From Chitinophagaceae bacterium (GTDB lineage: Bacteria; Bacteroidota; Bacteroidia; Chitinophagales; Chitinophagaceae): a DNA stretch of 6,429 nucleotides. Both the position numbers and the translations under genes were made by a program. Positions within the stretch are counted from its first letter, which is position 1, and each line of letters starts with the position of its first letter. Under the pieces are notes generated by a model. That model made no database searches, was not told the DNA's origin, and saw only the letters and a list, made by a program, of their open reading frames with translations. Of the stretch, positions 1 to 6,153 are shown one piece after another. The DNA is taken from assembly GCA_947461495.1 (NCBI GenBank), contig CANHLV010000115.1:1-6429 (forward strand), in the 5' to 3' direction.

Positions 1-1739
1 AATTAAACATCACCGAAAATTGTTTGGATAGATGGGCTATAACTCAACCCGATACACCGGCTATTATCTGGGAAGCGAATAGTCCACAAGAAGAAACCGT
101 TACGATTACTTATAAAGAATTACTATTTAAAGTTTCTCAATTTTCTAATGTATTAAAAAACAACGGCGCTAAAAAAGGCGATCGCATTTGTATTTATATG
201 CCGATGGTTCCTGAATTGGCGATTGCTGTATTGGCATGTGCAAGAATAGGCGCGATTCATTCTGTGGTCTTTGGTGGCTTCTCTGCTCAAAGTATTTCCG
301 ATAGGATTCAGAATGCGCAATGTAATATTGTTGTTACAGCTGATGGTGCTTACAGAGGAAATAAAAACATTCCATTGAAACCCGTTATTGATGACGCATT
401 GGTAACTTGTCCTTCTGTAGATAAAGTAATTGTGCTTACTCGTACAGGCAACTCTGTTAGTATGATTAATGGACGTGATTGCTGGTGGGAAGATGAAATT
501 AAAATAGTGGAAGCAGCTGGCAATCCTTTCTGCCCAGCTGAATCAATGGATGCTGAAGATATGTTGTTCATACTTTACACCTCAGGAAGTACCGGTAAAC
601 CAAAAGGTGTGGTGCATACTTGTGCAGGATATTTGGTTTGGGCGAATTATACTTTTGTGAATGTATTTCAATATCAAAGAGGGCAGATTCATTTTTGCAC
701 CGCAGATATAGGCTGGATTACAGGGCATAGTTATATTATTTATGGCCCCTTAAGTGCAGGCGCCACAACACTAATGTTTGAAGGCATTCCCACTTACCCT
801 GATGCTGGAAGATTCTGGGAAATTACCGAAAAGCATAAAGTCAATATTTTATATACAGCCCCAACGGCCATCAGAAGTTTGATGGGATTTGGCACAACGC
901 CTGTTGAGGGAAAAGATTTAAGTTCATTACAGGTACTCGGCACTGTTGGCGAGCCTATTAATGAAGAAGCCTGGCATTGGTATGATGAAAATATTGGAAA
1001 GAAACATTGTCCTATTGTTGATACCTGGTGGCAGACTGAAACAGGTGGTGTTATGATTTCTAATCTTGCCGGAATAACAAAGGCGAAGCCATCTTTCGCC
1101 ACTTTGCCATTACCTGGCGTACAACCGTTACTGGTAGATGAGAATGGAAATGAAATCGAAGGCAATGAAGTAAGTGGAAATTTGTGTGTCAGATTTCCTT
1201 GGCCAGGAATGTTACGAACCACTTACGGTGATCACGAAAGATGTCGTCAAACCTATTTTTCTACATACAAAGGTTTATACTTTACAGGAGACGGTTGCTT
1301 GAGAGATAAAGACGGTGATTATAGAATCACAGGGCGAGTTGACGATGTGTTGAATGTGAGTGGTCATCGTATCGGTACTGCCGAAGTGGAAAACGCCATC
1401 AATATGCATACCGGTGTGGTGGAAAGTGCAGTGGTAGGATTTTCACACGATATCAAAGGACAAGGCATTTACGCTTTTGTAATTTTCAATGGCGTTCATA
1501 TAGACGAAAATCATAGTAGAAAAGACATTTGTGAAACAGTTGCTAGAGTGATTGGCGCTATTGCTAAACCAGACAAAATTCAATTTGTTTCTGGACTACC
1601 TAAAACACGAAGCGGTAAAATCATGAGACGTATTTTAAGAAAAATTGCGGAAGGTGAATTAACAAATCTTGGTGATACCACTACCCTGCTAGATCCGGCG
1701 GTGGTGGAGGAGATTATAAAAAGTAGAAGCCCCCTTTAA
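1..1739 (+). CDS. acs: Acetyl-CoA synthetase (AMP-forming), 5'-truncated by window edge
   Basis: The enzyme activates acetate with ATP to acetyl-AMP and then makes acetyl-CoA in the cytoplasm. The reading frame is open to the left edge (first complete codon at base 3). The upstream codons read LNITENCLDRW, the family's usual run-in, so the TTG at 24 is an internal leucine and not a start; about 70 N-terminal residues are missing. Counting that TTG as residue 1, I see the ATP-binding loop YTSGSTGKPKG (185-195), TWWQTETGG (334-342, with the tryptophan that shapes the acetate pocket), TGD (421-423), the hinge region GRVDDVLNVSGHR (437-449) and PKTRSGKIMRR (526-536). Lys532 there is the catalytic lysine, which in this family is switched off by acetylation. 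The last residues, SRSPL, are encoded by an intergenic repeat arm that also supplies the TAA stop. No frameshift is seen. Propionyl-CoA synthetase is less likely given the overall match to Acs. Confidence 0.96.
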   Translation, partial: LNITENCLDRWAITQPDTPAIIWEANSPQEETVTITYKELLFKVSQFSNVLKNNGAKKGDRICIYMPMVPELAIAVLACARIGAIHSVVFGGFSAQSISDRIQNAQCNIVVTADGAYRGNKNIPLKPVIDDALVTCPSVDKVIVLTRTGNSVSMINGRDCWWEDEIKIVEAAGNPFCPAESMDAEDMLFILYTSGSTGKPKGVVHTCAGYLVWANYTFVNVFQYQRGQIHFCTADIGWITGHSYIIYGPLSAGATTLMFEGIPTYPDAGRFWEITEKHKVNILYTAPTAIRSLMGFGTTPVEGKDLSSLQVLGTVGEPINEEAWHWYDENIGKKHCPIVDTWWQTETGGVMISNLAGITKAKPSFATLPLPGVQPLLVDENGNEIEGNEVSGNLCVRFPWPGMLRTTYGDHERCRQTYFSTYKGLYFTGDGCLRDKDGDYRITGRVDDVLNVSGHRIGTAEVENAINMHTGVVESAVVGFSHDIKGQGIYAFVIFNGVHIDENHSRKDICETVARVIGAIAKPDKIQFVSGLPKTRSGKIMRRILRKIAEGELTNLGDTTTLLDPAVVEEIIKSRSPL

Positions 1740-1755
1740 TTCCCCCAAAGGGGGA
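1727..1755. repeat. Left arm of 29-bp perfect inverted repeat
   Basis: This arm is the exact reverse complement of 1907-1935. It overlaps the last codons of acs and includes the stop codon at 1737-1739. Within the arm, CCCCCTTT (1730-1737) can pair with AAAGGGGG (1747-1754) as an 8-bp hairpin with a 9-nt loop. A smaller CCCCC-AAA-GGGGG hairpin (1742-1754) is an alternative. No T-run follows, so it does not look like a standard intrinsic terminator. Similar C/G-block repeats at gene ends are familiar to me from Bacteroidota genomes, but I cannot check copy number here. Confidence 0.9.
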
Positions 1756-1771
1756 GAGGAAAGAGATGGAT

Positions 1772-1835
1772 GCTGGATAGGCTGGATAAAGCTGGATAGG
1801 CTAGATAAGCTAGATAGGCTGGATAGGCTGGATAA
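1772..1835. repeat. Tandem array, seven copies of a 9-bp unit (GCTGGATAG)
   Basis: Seven consecutive units start at 1772, 1781, 1791, 1800, 1809, 1818 and 1827. The consensus is GCTGGATAG. Two kinds of variation occur: the last base is G or A (TAG or TAA), and the fourth base is G or A (GCTGG or GCTAG, the latter in units 4 and 5). Unit 2 has one extra A, which breaks strict 9-bp phasing. The array lies between the two inverted arms. The minus strand reads as a Leu-Ser-Ser repeat in one frame, but that frame has no family signature and I treat it as non-coding. Slippage during replication would explain the pattern. Confidence 0.93.
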
Positions 1836-1906
1836 AACAAAATAAACTTTTAATAAAATTAATACGATTCTCAAAACTAATACACCCCAATAAAACATAA
1901 TCGTCT

Positions 1907-1935
1907 TCCCCCTTTGGGGGAATTAAAGGGGGCTT
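1907..1935. repeat. Right arm of 29-bp perfect inverted repeat
   Basis: This arm is the exact reverse complement of 1727-1755 and ends 4 bp before the queA ATG. CCCCCTTT (1908-1915) can pair with AAAGGGGG (1925-1932) across a 9-nt loop. The arms are separated by 151 bp. The flanks outside the two arms show no clear target-site duplication and no transposase gene is present, so a mobile origin (for example a MITE-like element) is only a possibility. Confidence 0.9.
1925..1932 (+). promoter_or_regulatory. Shine-Dalgarno-like AAAGGGGG of queA, inside a repeat hairpin
   Basis: The purine block AAAGGGGG ends 7 nt before the ATG at 1940, a normal spacing for a ribosome binding site, although G5 is only a partial match to the anti-Shine-Dalgarno sequence. 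It forms the 3' half of the 8-bp hairpin of the right repeat arm, so it could be hidden when that hairpin folds. Many Bacteroidota genes start without a Shine-Dalgarno sequence, so its role is uncertain. Confidence 0.4.
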
Positions 1936-1939
1936 TCAT

Positions 1940-3172
1940 ATGACCACTCCACAACAAATATCCATCTCCGATTATCATTACGAATTGCCCGATGCACGCA
2001 TTGCGCTTAGGCCTTTGGGCAAACGTGATGAATCAAAATTGTTGATTTATAAAAATGGAGAAATAACAGAAGATACATTTTCAAGCATCGTCAATCATCT
2101 TCCTGAAAATTTATTGTTGATATTTAACAACAGTAAAGTTATTAATGCACGTCTTCGTTTTGAAAAATCAACCGGAAGTAAGATTGAGATATTTTGTTTG
2201 GAACCTACAGGTGATATCAACGAATACAGCACTGTGATGAATCAAAGAGGTTTGTCTAAATGGAAATGCTTTATTGGTGGCGTTGCCAAATGGAAGGAAG
2301 ATTTTCTGACTAAAGAACTCACTGACGGAGAAAATAAAATTGTTTTAAAAGCAAAAATAATCGGAACACTTACTGATGCCTATGAAGTAGAATTCTCATG
2401 GGAACCAACGACTTTGAGCTTTGCTGAAATACTAGATTTAGCGGGTGATGTGCCGCTTCCTCCATATATTAAAAGACTTGCTGAAAATGAAGATGTAAGC
2501 CGCTATCAAACCATATATGCTGAAAGCGAAGGCTCCGTTGCAGCACCCACTGCCGGACTTCATTTTACCCAGAATATTTTTAGTGCTTTTGAAAATAAAA
2601 ATATTAAAAAAGCCAATGTAACCTTACATGTAGGAGCCGGAACATTCAAGCCTGTAAAAGCTGAGGTGATGAAAGATCATGAAATGCATACAGAATGGAT
2701 TGATGTAGATGAGGCGACTATTATGCAAATCAAAAACCAACGTGAAGATGTATTTGCAGTTGGTACTACATCGTTAAGAACCATTGAAACATTATATTGG
2801 CTGGGTGTCAAATCCATTTTAAATCCAGATGCTGAAAAAATTGAGATACACCAATGGGATGTTTATGATGAAAATATAAACCAGCAACACATTACAGTTG
2901 AAGCATCATTAACTTCTTTATTAAAATGGATGGAGAAAAAGAAAATAAATCGAATTTTTACACAAACTCAGTTGTTGATTACACCAGGTTATACATTTAA
3001 AATTGCGAAAGGATTGATCACAAATTTTCATCAACCGCAATCTACTTTGTTATTACTTGTAGCCGCAGCCATTGGAGACGATTGGAAAAAATGTTATCAA
3101 TATGCCATGGAAAACGAATTCAGATTTTTAAGTTATGGAGACGCCAATTTGTTGTTTATGGCTGGATCGTAA
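1940..3172 (+). CDS. queA: S-adenosylmethionine:tRNA ribosyltransferase-isomerase, long form
   Basis: QueA moves the ribosyl part of SAM onto 7-aminomethyl-7-deazaguanine in tRNA to make epoxyqueuosine, the next-to-last step of queuosine synthesis at the wobble position. Family blocks appear in order: YELPDARIALRPLGKRDESKLL (14-35), FNNSKVINARL (62-72), GDVPLPPYIKR (169-179), RYQTIYAESEGSVAAPTAGLHFT (188-210), HVGAGTFKPVK (230-240), VGTTSLRTIE (274-283), PGYTFKIAKGLITNFHQPQSTL (349-370) and FRFLSYGDANLL (394-405). At 410 residues it is longer than the E. coli enzyme of about 356. Most of the extra length lies between RTIE and PGY (about 284-348), where the usual protein has only about 30 residues. 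I recall long forms from Bacteroidota, sometimes beside a standard-length queA elsewhere, so this could be a paralogue with a changed role. The ATG follows the repeat arm closely. No promoter was recognised in the 200-bp gap; read-through from acs is possible. Confidence 0.9.
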   Translation: MTTPQQISISDYHYELPDARIALRPLGKRDESKLLIYKNGEITEDTFSSIVNHLPENLLLIFNNSKVINARLRFEKSTGSKIEIFCLEPTGDINEYSTVMNQRGLSKWKCFIGGVAKWKEDFLTKELTDGENKIVLKAKIIGTLTDAYEVEFSWEPTTLSFAEILDLAGDVPLPPYIKRLAENEDVSRYQTIYAESEGSVAAPTAGLHFTQNIFSAFENKNIKKANVTLHVGAGTFKPVKAEVMKDHEMHTEWIDVDEATIMQIKNQREDVFAVGTTSLRTIETLYWLGVKSILNPDAEKIEIHQWDVYDENINQQHITVEASLTSLLKWMEKKKINRIFTQTQLLITPGYTFKIAKGLITNFHQPQSTLLLLVAAAIGDDWKKCYQYAMENEFRFLSYGDANLLFMAGS

Positions 3173-3707
3173 CTTTTGTGCCAACCTCTATATAACTGTA
3201 CAAATCTTTCATTTCAGTATATTTTACAGATACACATCCATCTGTCCAATTTTGAAAATTGTCAACAGTCCACTCTTCACTAGGCCTTGTTGCATGAATG
3301 GCAATACCAGAACCGATCTTTGCCGTTGAAGGTATCATTCTTCTTGTTTTTCGTTCATTAAATAATGTGATATTTTCTTTATTTGGGTAGTCAAGCAGTA
3401 ACTCCGGACCCCATTTATTGTGAATTTTTTTGAGTATTATTTTATAATTACCATTTGGTGTTCTTTTGTCTCCTTCAAACAATTTGTCAGAAGTATCTTT
3501 ACTTCCAAAAACAACAGGATAAGTAGCATACCAACCTTCTGAATCATACACACGAAGTTCAAAATCACTTTTATCCACTATGATGTAAACAGAACTATCA
3601 ATCAATTTGGTTGAACGAAATTTTACAATATTTCGTGAAGAATAAAATGAAAAAGAAATAAGTATCAGAAAGGTTAAAATTGAAACCAAGTATAAGCGGT
3701 TATTCAT
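3156..3707 (-). CDS. L,D-transpeptidase (YkuD family), membrane-anchored
   Basis: This is a probable peptidoglycan-modifying enzyme of the envelope; YkuD proteins make or break 3-3 crosslinks or attach proteins to peptidoglycan through a cysteine thiol. I chose the ATG at 3707 (183 residues). A GTG at 3722 would add five residues (MNFFF), but the ATG places the hydrophobic segment (5-22) right after a short MNNR head. That segment is a signal anchor, since I see no lipobox or clear cleavage site. The YkuD domain runs from about 39 to the end. It contains the GDKRTPNGNYKI block (79-90), His138 in AIHAT, and NWTDGCVSV (153-161) with the catalytic Cys158. The motif is T-D-G-C rather than the common S-H-G-C, still within the S/T-x-G-C pattern. 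The exact reaction cannot be told. The gene ends inside queA (17-bp tail-to-tail overlap) and has a promoter-like sequence just upstream. Confidence 0.88.
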   Translation of the reverse strand: MNNRLYLVSILTFLILISFSFYSSRNIVKFRSTKLIDSSVYIIVDKSDFELRVYDSEGWYATYPVVFGSKDTSDKLFEGDKRTPNGNYKIILKKIHNKWGPELLLDYPNKENITLFNERKTRRMIPSTAKIGSGIAIHATRPSEEWTVDNFQNWTDGCVSVKYTEMKDLYSYIEVGTKVTIQP

Positions 3708-3742
3708 AAAAAAGAAATTCACATTAATGGATTAATGAAAGA

Positions 3743-3750
3743 CAAATATA
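3743..3750 (-). promoter_or_regulatory. Bacteroidota -7 element TATATTTG upstream of the L,D-transpeptidase
   Basis: Read on the minus strand, 3750 to 3743 is TATATTTG, a full match to TAnnTTTG. It sits just downstream of the methyltransferase stop and about 35 nt before the ATG at 3707, giving an expected leader of roughly 30 nt. The -33 element is weak: only a GTT about 19 nt upstream, inside the methyltransferase coding region. It suggests the transpeptidase can be transcribed apart from its upstream neighbour. Confidence 0.5.
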
Positions 3751-3751
3751 A

Positions 3752-4801
3752 TTAATTGTTCAATTTTTTAACTGGTTGCATTGGGTTACCAGTTAATATA
3801 ATAAAGGGTGCGAATCGCATGCCAAAAATGGAAACCAGCATATTAAGCAGTCGAAAAGACAGTCTTTTTAACCCTTTTTTATGAACATTATAAAAACCTG
3901 AGTTGACGATTAAATTAAAATTGAATGTTTGATAAATATTTTTGTATTCATCTAAATTTATAATTCTTTCTGTCCAACTTCCAGTTTCAGGATTGCAGGT
4001 ATTGAATGTATCAATAGGTTCATTCGGTAACATTCCAGTTTTCAGATAAACCTCAATTGCTGAAAGAATATCTTTTTTTTGTAAGCCTCTTGTTTTTGAA
4101 GCCATCTGATTAATTACGTTATCAGCTTCGTTTTTCAAAACACCTCTGATGATGTCTTTCCGAATTTCGAGATAAGCCTTGTGAGATTGAAAGCCAAAAA
4201 GCGCAAAATCATCGGGCTTGCCACCTTCAAACTCATCTTTTAATTGGAGTCGTTGCAGTTTTTTTACTTTGAAATAATTTTCAGGATTGCTGCCGGTTGT
4301 GAATACAGATATAATTTCAGGATTTATGGATTGCAGTGTAGTAAAAAAATCATTGAGATTGTAGATATGCTCAATCACATCGGTTGCTATAATGGCATCG
4401 ATTTTCAAATCAGTTGTTTCCTTTTTTACAATTGAGATATCTCCTTCAATGAATTTATCAATGATGATATTTAGTTTTTCTGATAAATTTAGTGACGACA
4501 TTAAAAAAACATGATCTAATTCATTGATGATGACTTTACCAAAACCGCAATATTTAGCAAAAATGCCCAACAATCCGTTACCTGCTCCATAGTCGATAAT
4601 GGTCAGATTTTCTTTTGGTGAATTGGAGTTGGTTAATACCTTTTCAAACACATGAGCATAGATATCTAGATAATAATTTCGATTAGCGATGAGATGTTGT
4701 AAATACCTGTCGCAATAATTATTACTGTGATGCAAACTCAATTCGTTTTGAGAAAGTAATAATGAAAATGATTTTATTTCCTGTTGGAAACGATACGACA
4801 T
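3752..4801 (-). CDS. Class I SAM-dependent methyltransferase, substrate unknown
   Basis: This 349-residue protein has a Rossmann-type methyltransferase domain. Motif I is IIDYGAGNGLLG (68-79), which binds SAM. The acidic residue after strand 2 is in INELD (92-96). GD at 120-121 fits the adenine-binding position. DAIIATDVIEHI (135-146) matches the DVIEHI post-motif of many small-molecule and lipid methyltransferases. The N-terminal 60 residues and the C-terminal half (from about 180) match no family I can name. The C-terminal half is polar and probably helical, then ends in a hydrophobic stretch (about 318-338, LLNMLVSIFGMRFAPFIIL) that could contact the membrane or pack in the core. ATG at 4801 is the first in-frame Met after a 108-bp divergent gap to kbl. 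The transpeptidase follows on the same strand, so a two-gene unit is possible, but nothing links the functions. No gene symbol is justified. Confidence 0.83.
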   Translation of the reverse strand: MSYRFQQEIKSFSLLLSQNELSLHHSNNYCDRYLQHLIANRNYYLDIYAHVFEKVLTNSNSPKENLTIIDYGAGNGLLGIFAKYCGFGKVIINELDHVFLMSSLNLSEKLNIIIDKFIEGDISIVKKETTDLKIDAIIATDVIEHIYNLNDFFTTLQSINPEIISVFTTGSNPENYFKVKKLQRLQLKDEFEGGKPDDFALFGFQSHKAYLEIRKDIIRGVLKNEADNVINQMASKTRGLQKKDILSAIEVYLKTGMLPNEPIDTFNTCNPETGSWTERIINLDEYKNIYQTFNFNLIVNSGFYNVHKKGLKRLSFRLLNMLVSIFGMRFAPFIILTGNPMQPVKKLNN

Positions 4802-4854
4802 GGCTGCTAAATTAAGAAAATTATGACGCTATAAAGGGAAAGTATTTTTTATGA

Positions 4855-4888
4855 TTGTGAAATAAATTAGTTGCTATGTTTAGATTTG
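4855..4888 (+). promoter_or_regulatory. Bacteroidota-type promoter of kbl (TTG ... TAGATTTG)
   Basis: TAGATTTG at 4881-4888 is a full match to the -7 consensus TAnnTTTG. A TTG at 4855-4857 lies 23 nt upstream, at the long end of the accepted -33 spacing. Transcription would start near 4893-4896, leaving a leader of about 15 nt that is A-rich and lacks a Shine-Dalgarno sequence, as is common in this phylum. An overlapping alternative, TATGTTTA at 4875-4882, has a 17-nt spacing to the same TTG but a poorer -7 match. Confidence 0.55.
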
Positions 4889-4909
4889 TAAAAATAAAAA
4901 CACAGAAAT

Positions 4910-6097
4910 ATGAACTATCTATTTACGGAAAGAATAAAATCTGAATTAACAGAGATCGAATCAGCAGGTTTATTTAAAAAAGAAAGAATCATCAGCAGCG
5001 AGCAAGGTGCTGAAATTATTGTGAATGGCAAAATGGTATTAAATTTTTGTGCGAACAACTATTTGGGGCTGTCTTCACATCCTAAAGTTATTGAAGCGGC
5101 AAAAGAATATATTGATCACCGTGGTTATGGCATGAGTAGTGTACGATTCATTTGCGGCACACAAGATATTCATAAAGAGTTAGAGCAGGCTATTTCAAAT
5201 TTTTTAGGGACTGAAGACACTATTTTATATGCTGCGGCATTTGATGCCAATGGTGGTGTTTTTGAACCTTTGTTCAATGAAGAAGATGCTATTATTAGTG
5301 ATGCATTGAATCATGCATCTATCATTGATGGTGTGCGATTATGTAAAGCACAGCGCTATCGTTATGAGCATAACAATATGGAAGATCTTGAAGTTAAACT
5401 AAAAGAAAGTGCTCATTTGAGAAATCGTATCATTGTTACAGATGGTTCATTTAGTATGGATGGAACTATCGCAAAGCTTGATGTTATTTGTGAGTTAGCC
5501 GATAAGTATAATGCTGCAGTAATGATAGATGAATGTCATTCTTCAGGCTTTTTAGGAAAGACAGGAAGAGGTACCCATGAATACAGAAACGTGATGGGTC
5601 GTATAGATATTATAACAGGTACTTTAGGAAAAGCATTAGGTGGTGCCAGTGGTGGATTTACTTCCGGCAAAAAAGAAATCATAGAAATGTTGCGTCAAAG
5701 AAGTCGTCCATATTTGTTCAGCAATACATTGGCTCCAAGTATTGTGGGTGCTTCTATCGCTGTTTTGAATATGCTTAGCGAAACTACAGACCTCAGAGAC
5801 AAGCTTGAATATAACACGAAATATTTCAGATCAAAAATGACTGAAGCTGGTTTTGATATCAAACCTGGTGATCATCCTATTGTTCCGATTATGTTATATG
5901 ATGCAGTATTGGCACAACAGTTTGCCGCTAAATTATTGGATGAAGGCATTTATGTCATTGGATTTTTCTTTCCTGTAGTTGCAAAAGGTCAAGCAAGGAT
6001 CAGGGTTCAACTTAGTGCAGCACATGAACAACAGCATTTGGATAAAGCTATTGAAGCTTTTAGGAAAATTGGGAAAGAATTAGGAGTATTAAAATAA
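4910..6097 (+). CDS. kbl: Glycine C-acetyltransferase (2-amino-3-ketobutyrate CoA ligase)
   Basis: This PLP enzyme uses CoA to split 2-amino-3-ketobutyrate into glycine and acetyl-CoA, the second step of threonine breakdown after threonine dehydrogenase. It is 395 residues long, against 398 in E. coli Kbl, and alignable end to end from memory. Shared blocks include GLFKKERIISS (20-30), NFCANNYLGL (45-54), SSVRFICGTQDIHKELEQ (76-93), ISDALNHASIIDGVRLCKA (129-147) with His135 over the PLP ring, and DECHSSGF (207-214). TGTLGKALGGASGG (236-249) contains the PLP-binding Lys241, and RQRSRPYLFSN and GFFFPVVAKGQARIR follow near the C terminus. These blocks, especially FICGTQ, separate it from the related serine palmitoyltransferase that Bacteroidota use for sphingolipids. 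The ATG at 4910 fits the E. coli start. The usual partner tdh is not adjacent in the window. A lipocalin-like gene follows after 56 bp. Confidence 0.96.
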   Translation: MNYLFTERIKSELTEIESAGLFKKERIISSEQGAEIIVNGKMVLNFCANNYLGLSSHPKVIEAAKEYIDHRGYGMSSVRFICGTQDIHKELEQAISNFLGTEDTILYAAAFDANGGVFEPLFNEEDAIISDALNHASIIDGVRLCKAQRYRYEHNNMEDLEVKLKESAHLRNRIIVTDGSFSMDGTIAKLDVICELADKYNAAVMIDECHSSGFLGKTGRGTHEYRNVMGRIDIITGTLGKALGGASGGFTSGKKEIIEMLRQRSRPYLFSNTLAPSIVGASIAVLNMLSETTDLRDKLEYNTKYFRSKMTEAGFDIKPGDHPIVPIMLYDAVLAQQFAAKLLDEGIYVIGFFFPVVAKGQARIRVQLSAAHEQQHLDKAIEAFRKIGKELGVLK

Positions 6098-6153
6098 AAC
6101 ATCTTGACAATGATGATTATTTTGTTTCATTGTAAAACTAAAAAAAATCAATT

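Noticed and set aside
794..1222. Minus-strand open frame inside acs
   Set aside because: It lies antisense to the conserved acs core, which fully explains this stretch; it shows no recognisable domain.
1741..1755. CCCCC-AAA-GGGGG hairpin as an intrinsic terminator of acs
   Set aside because: No T-run follows on the plus strand (next bases are GAGGAAAGAGA), so it is described as part of the repeat arm only.
1689..1898. Minus-strand open frame with a Leu-Ser-Ser repeat
   Set aside because: Its repeat is just the translation of the 9-bp tandem array and repeat arms; it overlaps the end of acs and has no family signature.
3135..3329. Plus-strand open frame overlapping the end of queA and the transpeptidase
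   Set aside because: It is a shadow of two well-supported genes and encodes no recognisable protein.
4244..4435. Plus-strand open frame inside the methyltransferase
   Set aside because: It is antisense to the SAM-binding domain and has no coding signature of its own.
4816..4823. TAATTTTC on the minus strand as a -7 element of the methyltransferase
   Set aside because: It lacks the final G of TAnnTTTG, has no -33 partner at proper spacing, and would leave a leader of only about 8 nt.
4910..6097. Serine palmitoyltransferase or another 2-oxoamine synthase instead of kbl
   Set aside because: The blocks FICGTQDIHKELEQ, TGTLGKALGGASGG and GFFFPVVAKGQARIR match E. coli Kbl closely and differ from the sphingolipid enzymes.
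6107..6133. Hairpin ACAATGA / TCATTGT after kbl as a terminator
   Set aside because: The 7-bp stem is AT-rich with a 13-nt loop and is followed by A-runs rather than T-runs, so it does not support termination of kbl.
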